This document shows positions 27,173 to 35,424 of a stretch of 64,000 nucleotides of DNA, one piece after another. Every line of letters starts with the position of its first letter. Position 1 is the stretch's first letter. Source of the DNA: PMP191F sp047602185 (GTDB lineage: Bacteria; Bacteroidota; Bacteroidia; Chitinophagales; Chitinophagaceae); the NCBI GenBank assembly GCA_047602185.1, contig JASGHY010000001.1:7440001-7504000 (forward strand). Reading direction: 5' to 3'. A program made the position numbers and the translations under genes. The notes under the pieces are model-generated. The model ran no database searches. It was not told where the DNA came from and worked only from the letters and a program-made list of their open reading frames with translations.

Positions 27173-27428
27173 GTTTTAAGTTATAGGTTGTAAGTTTAAG
27201 ACACAAGAGGCAAGGAACAAGGCTCAAGAAAGTACGAAATAAGAAGTACGAAGTACGGAAGGTGAAAATATCGAATGTCAAATTTTGAATATCGAATTTT
27301 GAAGGAAAGACCGAATTAAAGAACCCGAAACATCAAACCCGAAACTCGAAACAGTACTGCCGATTGCCGTCTGCCGATTCACGATTCCCCAACCCGAAAC
27401 ATTAAACCCGAAACCCGAAACTGCTTTT
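27168..27428 (+). repeat. Heptad/octad mosaic element
   Basis: Order: ttgtaag heptads (the first contains the upstream TAA), cacaaga/ttcaagg, agtacga, tcgaatg, cccgaaa, then ttgccga/ctgccga and a second cccgaaa block. The octad and agttggc blocks are absent. The remaining 27429-27629 holds no array and no feature I can name. Confidence 0.75.
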
Positions 27429-27629
27429 CCCCCTGCTTTCATGTCAGCCTCCGCACCAATTGTCAGTCAACCTGCTGTCATAATAGCCCATACAAACAGG
27501 TCGTTATTCCTCAACATACTCTACGGCTTATTTCCGGAATGATTTTTAGTGACAACAAAAGTCAGGATTTAAAAAGGCGGAAAGCCGAAACATTTGCTTA
27601 AATTCCGGAAAAGGAACTATTTCATTGAT

Positions 27630-28214
27630 ATGGCTAAAGTATTGATCCATTTTGCGCATCCGGCATATTCAAAATCACATGTTCACAAGGTATTATCTTC
27701 CTATTGCAGGAACCTTGAAGGGGTTACGTTCAATGATTTGTACGAACAATATCCTGATATGTACATTGATATTGAAAAAGAGCAGGAGTTACTTTTGCAG
27801 CATGATATCGTGATTTTTCAGCATCCTTTTTACTGGTACAGTGCGCCCGCAATTATCAAGCAGTGGTGCGATCTTGTACTGGAACACAACTGGGCTTATG
27901 GCTCCAAAGGAAATATGCTGGTAGGGAAGAAGATGCTGAATGTAATTTCATGCGGCGCCACCAAAGATGCCTATTCCCAGTTAGGATATAATCGTTATCC
28001 GGTAAGACAATTCCTGTTACCCTTCGATCAGACGGCTCATTTGTGTAAGATGGAATACTGGCCCCCATTTGTGGTACATGGCACCCATCGCATTAGCCGC
28101 CAGCAGATAGAAGGGTACGGAGAACAATACCGATCTATTTTACAGTCGTTGGTAAATGATGATATTGATACCACACAGTTAAGGGAAGTAGAGTATTTGA
28201 ATCAGCTTGCGTAG
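27630..28214 (+). CDS. KefF/MdaB-like NAD(P)H oxidoreductase
   Basis: 194 residues from ATG 27630 (MAKVLIHFAHPAYSKSHV); an upstream TTG frame to 27594 is rejected because the flavin-binding start is at MAKVLI. The flavodoxin-like fold shows 'HDIVIFQHPFYWYSAPAIIKQWCDLVL', the KefF/NQO-type signature for FMN and quinone binding. In Gram-negative bacteria such proteins reduce quinones and serve as ancillary subunits of glutathione-gated K+/H+ antiporters. The KefC-like gene 200 bp downstream fits that role. Confidence 0.88.
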   Translation: MAKVLIHFAHPAYSKSHVHKVLSSYCRNLEGVTFNDLYEQYPDMYIDIEKEQELLLQHDIVIFQHPFYWYSAPAIIKQWCDLVLEHNWAYGSKGNMLVGKKMLNVISCGATKDAYSQLGYNRYPVRQFLLPFDQTAHLCKMEYWPPFVVHGTHRISRQQIEGYGEQYRSILQSLVNDDIDTTQLREVEYLNQLA

Positions 28215-28217
28215 AGG

Positions 28218-28412
28218 TTGTAAGTTATAAGTTATAAGTTATAAGTTTGTCGCTGAGTTTTAGAACTATTGTTCGATGCAAACTTTTTAATTAGTCAGGG
28301 TTGCTGATATGGGCAGCGATAAACCTACAACATATAACTTACAACGTATAAACCAGCCTGCAATCAGTAACGGCAGCTTATGCCAAGAGTAATAAACTTA
28401 TAACGTATAACA
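28218..28412. repeat. Heptad arrays in inverted pair between KefF-like and KefC-like genes
   Basis: The left array is four exact heptads, ttgtaag, ttataag, ttataag and ttataag, at 28218-28245. On the right, complements (acaacatataacttacaac and aaacttataacgtataac) end 4 bp before the antiporter ATG. Transcribed as one RNA the two could pair into a long stem between the two coding regions. Confidence 0.7.
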
Positions 28413-28416
28413 TTCC

Positions 28417-30300
28417 ATGCAACAAACATTCTTTTTCCAGGCGCTTGTGTATCTCGCAGCAGCGGTGGTAATGGTTCCGATAGCAAAAAAGCTGGGACTG
28501 GGTTCTGTGCTTGGTTACCTACTGGCGGGTATTATAATAGGGCCGGTGTGTTTTAAATTCATTGGCAGCGAGGGACAGGATATTCTGCACTTTGCAGAGT
28601 TCGGTGTGGTAATGATGCTGTTTGTGATCGGCCTTGAATTGGAGCCATCCCGTTTGCTACGGATGCGTAAAACCATTCTGGGACTGGGTGGTTTGCAGGT
28701 TTGTATCACAGCTATCGTAATAACAGGCATAGCAATAGCTGTTGGTTTGCCCTGGAAACAGGCCGCAGCATTGGGTATGATCCTTTCGCTTTCATCAACA
28801 GCTATCGTACTGCAATCACTCAACGAAAAAGGAATACTGAAAACACCTGCCGGGCAGAACTCATTTGCAGTGTTGCTGTTCCAGGATATTGCCGTGATCC
28901 CCATGCTGGCTTTATTCCCTTTATTGGCAGATAATACAATTACTACACATGCTACAGGCGGCCATGAGACAACCACCCTGGTAAGTCATTTACCGGGATG
29001 GGCGCAAACGCTCATCGTATTGAGCTCTGTAGCTGCTATTATAGTTACGGGGCGTTATCTTGTGCGCCCATTGTTTCGCCTGATTGCCCGTACAGGTATG
29101 CGTGAAATGTTTACCGCCACGGCCTTGTTGCTGGTAGTAGGTATTGCTGTATTAATGACTGCTGTAGGATTGAGCCCTGCATTGGGAACCTTTCTTGCCG
29201 GTGTGGTATTGGCAAACAGTGAATACCGTCACGAACTGGAAAGTGATATAGATCCCTTCAAAGGTTTATTGCTGGGATTGTTCTTTATAGCAGTAGGCGC
29301 CTCTATCGACTTTCAGCTTATCCTGGCAAAGCCCTGGATGATACTGGGACTGGTAGCGGCCATCATGTCTATAAAAATGGCGATCCTTGCTGTACTGGGC
29401 CGTGCATTTAAATTGCGCAATGACCAGAACTCCGTTTTCAGTTTTGGTCTTAGCCAGGTAGGAGAGTTTGCTTTTGTACTATTCAGCTTCTCCGACCAGG
29501 CAAATATCCTTCCCAAAGAGATAACCAGTGTAATGGTAGCTGTAGTAGCTATTAGTATGGCATTGACACCACTGGCAATGCTGCTGAACGAAAAACTCAT
29601 TATGCCACACCTTTGTGTAAAGGAAATGGTGGCAGATAGGGAAAGTGATGTGCAGGATGATGATAACCCTGTAATTATTGCAGGACAGGGGAGCTTTGGC
29701 CTGGTGGTAAGTCGTTTTTTACGGGCGCATAAGGTAGAAGCTACAGTACTTGATCTTGATAGCGATAACGTGGATTACCTGCGACGCATGGGCTTCAAAG
29801 TATATTATGGTGATGCCAGCCGGCACGATATCCTGGAAATTGCAGGCGCTGCCAAAGCCAAGCTCATTGTTATTGCTATTGCCAATGAAGAAAAGCGACT
29901 GGAGATGATCGAGACCATCAAAAAACATTTTCCCAACCTGCGTATGCTGGTGCGGGCTACCAACCGCTTTGATGCTTACAACCTCATGAATGCGGGTATG
30001 CTACATATCTATCGCCAGACCTTTGATACCAGTTTACGTTTAAGTATAGATGCCCTACGAATGTTGGGTTTCCGTGCGCACGAGGTTACCCGCAGTGCCA
30101 AAACCTTCTTTGTCCATGATGAACTCACCATGAAGCACCTTGCAGCCATCCGCAATGAAGAGGAGTATATGAGCGTAGCACGCGAAAATATCCAGGAACT
30201 GGAACGAATTCTGCAGGCCGACCGCGCCTCCCGCAGTTTATATGTTGACGAAGGTTGGGATGAAGAAAGCCAGATCGCAGCAGCAAAGGAAAGGGTTTAG
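28417..30300 (+). CDS. KefB/KefC-like monovalent cation:proton antiporter (CPA2)
   Basis: 627 residues: about 12 membrane helices in 1-400 (Na+/H+-exchanger fold, with 'FGVVMMLFVIGLELEPS' and 'LSLSSTAIVLQSLNEKG'). A cytoplasmic TrkA-N/RCK domain starts near 420 with GQGSFGLVVSRFLRAHKV and its acidic end-of-strand Asp (VLDLDSDNV). The fold and ancillary neighbour point to K+ efflux in exchange for protons, protecting against electrophiles. In E. coli such channels are gated by glutathione; whether this organism makes glutathione is unknown. The repeat array directly precedes its start. Confidence 0.92.
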   Translation: MQQTFFFQALVYLAAAVVMVPIAKKLGLGSVLGYLLAGIIIGPVCFKFIGSEGQDILHFAEFGVVMMLFVIGLELEPSRLLRMRKTILGLGGLQVCITAIVITGIAIAVGLPWKQAAALGMILSLSSTAIVLQSLNEKGILKTPAGQNSFAVLLFQDIAVIPMLALFPLLADNTITTHATGGHETTTLVSHLPGWAQTLIVLSSVAAIIVTGRYLVRPLFRLIARTGMREMFTATALLLVVGIAVLMTAVGLSPALGTFLAGVVLANSEYRHELESDIDPFKGLLLGLFFIAVGASIDFQLILAKPWMILGLVAAIMSIKMAILAVLGRAFKLRNDQNSVFSFGLSQVGEFAFVLFSFSDQANILPKEITSVMVAVVAISMALTPLAMLLNEKLIMPHLCVKEMVADRESDVQDDDNPVIIAGQGSFGLVVSRFLRAHKVEATVLDLDSDNVDYLRRMGFKVYYGDASRHDILEIAGAAKAKLIVIAIANEEKRLEMIETIKKHFPNLRMLVRATNRFDAYNLMNAGMLHIYRQTFDTSLRLSIDALRMLGFRAHEVTRSAKTFFVHDELTMKHLAAIRNEEEYMSVARENIQELERILQADRASRSLYVDEGWDEESQIAAAKERV

Positions 30301-30337
30301 AGATTGCTGATTGCTGGATTTTGAGATTTCTATATTT

Positions 30338-30365
30338 TTACGAGGCTGAAAGCCTCGTTTTTTAT
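30338..30365 (+). terminator. Intrinsic terminator after the antiporter gene
   Basis: acgaggct / agcctcgt form an 8-bp stem with loop gaa, followed by seven T's. Confidence 0.9.
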
Positions 30366-30456
30366 TTGATCATCATATTGTTTTCCGAACAGAAGCTGAA
30401 AATACCGGAGATCCGGATTTTTGGGCTAGGGAAATGGAAAAGATAATTTAACAGCA

Positions 30457-31116
30457 ATGAACATATTTACGAGACTTTTCAATAATAAGCCGCAGCTTGA
30501 ATTTGTTGAAGATAATAACGGGCTGCACCAGTTAGGTGGTGAAATACCGCAGAACTTTAAAATACCGGAAAACGACTTTTGGGCAGGTATGCAATACCTG
30601 GGTTTTATTAATAATAAAGATGAGCATTTCTCGTGGTTGCCATTTACGTTACATCTTTTATGTCCTGTTTTTACTGATTTTGATTATTTATATCTTGATT
30701 ATAAAAATCCTGAAAGCCCGATAATATTATACCCCAGCGATACGGCAACAATAACAACTGCTTATGATGAATTGAATAGAGAATCATTCGTAGTATATGA
30801 AACTTTAAAAGTCTCTTTGAAGCCTTTTGCTGGTATCAATGAAGATAATGAGGATAGAGTTATAGGAATTTCCGGGAAGCCATATTGGGAACAGCATGAG
30901 TATTGGCCGCAATGCCCTGAAACAAAAAAGAAGATGAGATTTGTAGCTCAGTTAATGAGTAATGATCATGTAAAAAGCAGTCATAGGAATTTCGGGGGGC
31001 ATAATGATTTTTATGAAGAAATCTTTTCTGCAATGAACTTTTGGATTGATGGCGACCTGAAGATCTTTTTTGAACCTTCATCTAAAATTGCCTGCTATTT
31101 TATTCAGAATACCTGA
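30457..31116 (+). CDS. Hypothetical protein, weakly YwqG/DUF1963-like
   Basis: 219 residues, no signal or membrane segment, acidic and rich in aromatic residues. The part 'KPYWEQHEYWPQCPETKKKMRFVAQL' recalls the C-terminal block of YwqG/DUF1963 proteins (W-x-Q ... WP-x-C...C-x-x-K-M), suggesting a similar fold; this is a weak guess. The base composition is somewhat AT-richer than its neighbours and the codon use looks ordinary. It stands alone after the antiporter terminator and could be recently acquired. No function is proposed. Confidence 0.65.
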   Translation: MNIFTRLFNNKPQLEFVEDNNGLHQLGGEIPQNFKIPENDFWAGMQYLGFINNKDEHFSWLPFTLHLLCPVFTDFDYLYLDYKNPESPIILYPSDTATITTAYDELNRESFVVYETLKVSLKPFAGINEDNEDRVIGISGKPYWEQHEYWPQCPETKKKMRFVAQLMSNDHVKSSHRNFGGHNDFYEEIFSAMNFWIDGDLKIFFEPSSKIACYFIQNT

Positions 31117-31227
31117 ACGTTCCCGAAAGAGTAACCTTGTAATGAATGCAACAATTACTTAGTTGGTTATCAAATGTTATCATCCCTTGCTCGGTGTGTA
31201 TAGTATGGCGCATTTACTCTGCATGCT

Positions 31228-31341
31228 CGTCATGCTGAGGAACGAAGCATCTAACCCGGTAGCATAGAAAGTAAATTCATGAGAGTAGTGTAGCCTGCTT
31301 TATAGCGTAGCATGGTAAGATGCTTCCTTCGTCAGCATGAC
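31228..31341. repeat. REPIN-like inverted repeat
   Basis: The left arm cgtcatgctgaggaacga... (31228-31253) and right arm ...cgtcagcatgac (31316-31341) are near-perfect inverted copies of one 26-bp word. Each is itself a small palindrome (atgct ... agcat). About 62 bp lie between. The size and layout resemble REP doublets (REPINs) or a small MITE. It lies between two converging genes. Confidence 0.65.
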
Positions 31342-31359
31342 TACTTCCATACACATTCC

Positions 31360-32505
31360 TCATTTTCGGGGAGCTCTTCTGATAATTATACTGCCGCTTT
31401 TCGTCATATCAGACGATAGGTTCACCTCTGTCCTTTTATCTCCGTCAGCCACTACCATTAAAGCCGTGTTGGGTGGTATCAGTCCAAGGTTATCAGCGTG
31501 CATGATCAGTTCATTATCCTGGTCCCTGTTCACTGGAATGGTTACTGTCAAAGCTTTGGCTGTAAGTCGCTGTTTGTTGAGCAGTAGTTGCTTGTTATAA
31601 TACACAGTAATAGTATCGTTGTCAATATCACCCCGGTCGTAGAAGAATAATTGTATAGAGTCTGAATTTACAGTAATGCTATTCGTGACATTGATCTTAC
31701 GTCCCATGAAGCTGGTATTGGCAGGCGGCGGGGTAACCGGTGTAGCTTCTTTTACAACAGGTGGCGCAGGTTCCTTTTTTACAGCGACTGGTTTTACAAA
31801 AAAGTTATTGACGATCTTGTCAGCGTTATGCGGTTTAATTGAATCCCTGTAGATCTCGTATCCATCGGCGGTAATGGATATAGTATGATACGCATTGATA
31901 TTGGTAGTAAAAGTGTACCGGCCTTCTGCATCCGTACCAATTACCTGCCGCGGAATGGTATTGCCTGTAATGGTAAGATTAGCATTCACCGGGGCCATTG
32001 TTTCCTTATTCAGCACCCTGCCGGTGATAATGGTAGTAAGCCCCGTTTGTTTACTGGCTTCCGGACCGATAGGTTTGGAGATGATCATTTTGCCGGGCGG
32101 ACATGCTTCCGTAAAATACCTGCTGCCATTGTATTGTACATTGCTTGTCCAGGTACCTTCAATAATATATTTGTTGTCTGCAGTGTTGATGGTAAGCTTA
32201 CCTACCATGTTTTTAATGCACCACTTCCAGCCGGGAGAGTATTGTATTACTTCCGACTCATAGATATTGATCTCCCTGCCGTTCACTTTCCCGGAAAATT
32301 TTATTGTTACAGAAGCGTTGCCGGGCTCCGTGTATTTAGAGGTACCTGTAATGGTATTACCGGTCTGGACAATATGGGTTTCCATTTTAAAGGTAAACGA
32401 TCGCTCGCTTTGTGGAAGAATGCCTGTCCAGTCTCCTGATAGATCCTGCCCGTATGCTGCAGCCTGGATCAGCAAAGCCAGTATGTATAGATATTTCATG
32501 CGCAT
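31360..32505 (-). CDS. Exported protein with carboxypeptidase-like regulatory domain
   Basis: 381 residues; signal peptide 1-19 (AYG-QDL), a lipocalin-like beta region (about 20-135, 'LSGDWTGILPQSERSFTF') found in many Bacteroidota proteins, a CarboxypepD_reg-like domain (about 155-230, 'TIITGRVLNKETMAPVNANLTI'), a Pro-rich linker (KKEPAPPVVKEATPVTPPP) and a C-terminal beta-sandwich (about 275-381) resembling domains that bind or present ligands. The function is unknown. M3 (32499) is an equally good start. It is a single gene. Confidence 0.75.
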   Translation of the reverse strand: MRMKYLYILALLIQAAAYGQDLSGDWTGILPQSERSFTFKMETHIVQTGNTITGTSKYTEPGNASVTIKFSGKVNGREINIYESEVIQYSPGWKWCIKNMVGKLTINTADNKYIIEGTWTSNVQYNGSRYFTEACPPGKMIISKPIGPEASKQTGLTTIITGRVLNKETMAPVNANLTITGNTIPRQVIGTDAEGRYTFTTNINAYHTISITADGYEIYRDSIKPHNADKIVNNFFVKPVAVKKEPAPPVVKEATPVTPPPANTSFMGRKINVTNSITVNSDSIQLFFYDRGDIDNDTITVYYNKQLLLNKQRLTAKALTVTIPVNRDQDNELIMHADNLGLIPPNTALMVVADGDKRTEVNLSSDMTKSGSIIIRRAPRK

Positions 32506-32729
32506 CCAATAAAGAATGGAATGAAATTAAGGTTTTTGCAATGAAGTCAGGTACCCCTGGCTTGTTTTAATCTTTCATTGTACTTCTGCTTGTTCTAAAG
32601 TAGAAAAATAAAACGGGTAAGGTGATTGCCAGATAGGGTGAAAAAACGGTATCGGGAGAGTTATCGTAAATGTATATTAGGCAAATGGGATTGGGTTACG
32701 ACCTTTCTCTTTACCATTAACTTCTTATC

Positions 32730-33077
32730 ATGGAGAATAACGAAACAAAAAGACGTGTTGTAAATGCTTTTGCCTGGGTGGCTGCTATACTGATCAGCCT
32801 GTTTTCTATTTACGTGTTCTTTATTATGGCTAAAAGAGGCTACGACAGCCAGATCTGGCTGCCAATAGCTCAGAAACATTTTGCGGCAGTGGTGGGTTTA
32901 CCAATGGCCGCGATCGCTGCTTTGTTTCTTGTGCTGGTGCTGGAATATGTAAGCGGAAAAATAGAGTTTGAAATAGTGGGTCTGAAATTCAAAGGTGCAG
33001 CCGGACAGATCGTATTCTGGGTCTTTTGCTTTCTGGCAATTGTTATGTCTATAAAGCTATTATGGAGCCTGGAGTAA
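32730..33077 (+). CDS. Small membrane protein, unknown function
   Basis: 115 residues with three hydrophobic helices (about 10-33, 50-72 and 90-112) and a short charged N-terminus (MENNETKRR). The middle 'GKIEFEIVGLKFKGAAGQIVFW' is a compact amphipathic link also seen in putative phage- or conflict-linked small membrane proteins, but no family can be named. The start ATG has no Shine-Dalgarno site. A degraded agtacga array and an attcctt pyrimidine stretch follow the stop. Confidence 0.7.
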   Translation: MENNETKRRVVNAFAWVAAILISLFSIYVFFIMAKRGYDSQIWLPIAQKHFAAVVGLPMAAIAALFLVLVLEYVSGKIEFEIVGLKFKGAAGQIVFWVFCFLAIVMSIKLLWSLE

Positions 33078-33182
33078 GTATGAAGTAAGAAATACGAAGT
33101 ACGGCATACTTTCTCATTTGCTATTCCTTCTTTCTGATTCCTTATTTTTCTTCTTCTTTGCGTCTTACGCGTCTTTGCGAGC
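33078..33182. repeat. Degraded heptad mosaic between two convergent genes
   Basis: Begins with gtatgaagtaagaaatacgaagtacgg (agtacga word, heptad-phased) and ends with a ctttgcgtcttacgcgtctttgcg block before the stop of the next gene. It is short and poorly kept. Confidence 0.5.
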
Positions 33183-33731
33183 CTACTCTGTATCCTGGCA
33201 AACCTCTTCCAATGTCCGGTTTGCTTTGTCGTAAATAAGCGTAAGGTTAGTCGCGAACGCGGGCTTCATTATTTGGATATACCAGCCTTGATCAATAACA
33301 GGGAATTGTTTATGCAGCTGTTCTAAAAGCTCTGCCCATCCGGGTACTTCCTCGTCGGTTGTCAGCTTTATATTGTTATCACAGAAAATATCTATACAAA
33401 TACAATCAGTAGTAACAAGGTCCACTTTATAGCCAATGATCGTTTGTATAGATTGCCAATTGATCGTTACTGGTTTGTCATTAACGGATGTGCTAAAACC
33501 TTCTTCATTAAAATGAAAAAGACTTTCTTCCTCTGTAACGTAAGGTACTGAATCGATTTCTGTTTGCTCCGTTTCAGGATTGATAGCTCTCAGCAAATAA
33601 ATCAGGATACCTATTCCACAGACAAATGCGCCAATGCCACTCAATACGCTTCCTTTTATTGCTGCATTGGCCGAAATAATGGTAGCAATTATGCCTAGTG
33701 TAATATAAATAATAGGGCTTTTAGTTTTCAT
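33183..33731 (-). CDS. Hypothetical membrane protein, two helices plus cytoplasmic domain
   Basis: 182 residues: two N-terminal transmembrane helices (about 8-28 and 31-49) and a soluble domain from about 60 ('TEEESLFHFNEEGFSTSVNDKPVTINWQSIQTIIGYKVDL'). This reads like a YcxB/PH-like beta domain with a W-x-x-I element. No enzyme motif is visible. It lies between convergent and divergent neighbours, so it is probably monocistronic. Confidence 0.7.
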   Translation of the reverse strand: MKTKSPIIYITLGIIATIISANAAIKGSVLSGIGAFVCGIGILIYLLRAINPETEQTEIDSVPYVTEEESLFHFNEEGFSTSVNDKPVTINWQSIQTIIGYKVDLVTTDCICIDIFCDNNIKLTTDEEVPGWAELLEQLHKQFPVIDQGWYIQIMKPAFATNLTLIYDKANRTLEEVCQDTE

Positions 33732-33895
33732 GCCGGCTTTGGGTATGTGTTTTACCTGTTTTTCTTACAATTGTATTAGGCTAATTTAATATTTATCACC
33801 TGTTCATGAAAGGTTGAGTTATTTTATTTTGCCAGTACTATAAATGTACTATTTTACGAAGGAGCAGCATGCTCTGGTAACACTAAACATAGCAC

Positions 33896-35011
33896 ATGAA
33901 AACATCTTCTGTTCTTGCACTTCTTTTTTTACCATCTCTGTTAGCGGCACAGTCAGCTTTTACTATCAAGGGTTACGGTAAAGCATATAAAGACGGCGAT
34001 AGCATCTTTTTAAGTTACAGGCAGAACGATCAGCTTCTGATGGATTCTACTGTAGTGAAAAGTAATTCTTTTGAGTTTAAAGGAAATGTAAATACAATAG
34101 TGAAGGGATATGTATGCAGAAAGAATAATCCCCGTTTTGCTGAAATACTGTGGGATTCATATGACGTTTATATAGAACCCGGTACTATTACCCTGCAATC
34201 TGCAGATTCATTGAAAAATTCTATTGCATCGGGTACTGCGGCCAACAATGACAATGCTGTACTGATGGCATTATTGGCACCGGTAATACAAAAACAGCGA
34301 AGCCTGAGAAATATAGATTACTTTACCCCGGAAGAAAAGAAAGATACTGCACTGGTAAACGCTGCAAGAGAAAAGGAATTGCAGATATTTTTTGAAGGCA
34401 TCAACGTACGGCTTGATTTTATCCGCCAGCATCCTGATTCCTATGTAAGTCTTGTGAACCTGGCAAACATAGCAAGGCAGAGTAAGTTCCTGCCGGAAAC
34501 AGAACAATGCTACAATAAACTGAACGCCTCGCTGAAAGAAATGGCGCAGGGACAGGATATTGCCCACAGGATCCAGGAAGGAAAGAAAGTAAAGATAGGA
34601 ACGGTGTCTGCGGACTTTACCCAACCTGATACAAAAGGAAAAACAGTTAAGCTGTCTGATTTTAAAGGCAAATATATCCTGGTTGATTTCTGGGCTTCCT
34701 GGTGTCTGCCTTGTCGTATGGAAAATCCCAACGTGCTGGCTGCTTATGAAAAATACAAGCAAAAGAACTTTACTGTATTAAGTGTTTCAATAGATGTATT
34801 GCGCGACAAGGACAAATGGCTCAAAGCTGTGAAAGAAGATAAACTTCCCTGGATCCAGGTATCTGATCTCAAAAAAGAAAATGAAGCAGCAAAATTATAC
34901 GGCATCACTACCATTCCCTCAAACGTACTGATCGATCCCTCCGGAAAAGTAATTGCAAAAGACCTGAAAGGAAAGGATTTATTGGAGAAGCTGGCGTCGT
35001 TGCTGGGATAG
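33896..35011 (+). CDS. TlpA-family thiol:disulfide oxidoreductase with DUF4369
   Basis: 371 residues: signal peptide 1-19, N-terminal DUF4369-like beta domain (about 22-110), helical linker (120-225), and a thioredoxin/AhpC-TSA domain (about 232-370) with the redox pair Cys270-Leu-Pro-Cys273 (WASWCLPCRM) and the cis-Pro segment TTIPSNV. It would reduce or shuffle disulfides in the periplasm, as for cytochrome maturation or exported enzymes. This domain pairing is characteristic of Bacteroidota. No partner is adjacent. Confidence 0.92.
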   Translation: MKTSSVLALLFLPSLLAAQSAFTIKGYGKAYKDGDSIFLSYRQNDQLLMDSTVVKSNSFEFKGNVNTIVKGYVCRKNNPRFAEILWDSYDVYIEPGTITLQSADSLKNSIASGTAANNDNAVLMALLAPVIQKQRSLRNIDYFTPEEKKDTALVNAAREKELQIFFEGINVRLDFIRQHPDSYVSLVNLANIARQSKFLPETEQCYNKLNASLKEMAQGQDIAHRIQEGKKVKIGTVSADFTQPDTKGKTVKLSDFKGKYILVDFWASWCLPCRMENPNVLAAYEKYKQKNFTVLSVSIDVLRDKDKWLKAVKEDKLPWIQVSDLKKENEAAKLYGITTIPSNVLIDPSGKVIAKDLKGKDLLEKLASLLG

Positions 35012-35424
35012 GAGAAGCATAATGCAAATACGGTTTTAAGTTATAGGTTGTAAGTTGAAGGCACAAGGTTCAAGGAACAAGGCACAAGGAATACAGTTGC
35101 GGAACGCTTAACGCGGTAAACTGGTTATAAGTTTTAAGTTAAGGCACAAGATTCAAGAAACAAGGCTCAAGGAAATACAGTTGACAAGTTGAAAGGTTGA
35201 TAAGTTAACAAGGGAGTACGAAATAAGAAGTACGAAAGGTGAAAATATCGAATGTCGAATTTTGAATATCGAAGGGAAAACAGCTGCGAGCTTTGAGCTA
35301 CGAGCAGCGAGCAAATACAGCGGCGAACACTCACGACTGACGATTCACGTCTCACGATTGCCGATTGCCGTCTGCCGATTCACGATTCCTCAACCCGAAA
35401 CATCAAACCCGACAACCGAAACCG
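35012..35424 (+). repeat. Heptad/octad mosaic element, full-length copy
   Basis: It contains two ttgtaag-type blocks, two cacaaga/ttcaagg blocks, agttgaca octads, agtacga, tcgaatg, tgagctt (gagctttgagctacgagcag), ctcacga/ttgccga and cccgaaa blocks. It ends at 35424, directly on the TAA (35425) of the kinase gene. Part of the agttggc block is missing. Confidence 0.8.

Noticed and set aside
35167..35355. Open frame on the minus strand starting MRRESSVV, repeated at 40763 and 45586, with a partly similar frame ending near 63428
   Set aside because: The frames recur because the repeat mosaic lacks stops in some phases. Copies use different frames of the same DNA words (SKFDIQ versus YSKFDIRYF) and shift at block borders, so no conserved protein is encoded. 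A dN/dS test would decide.
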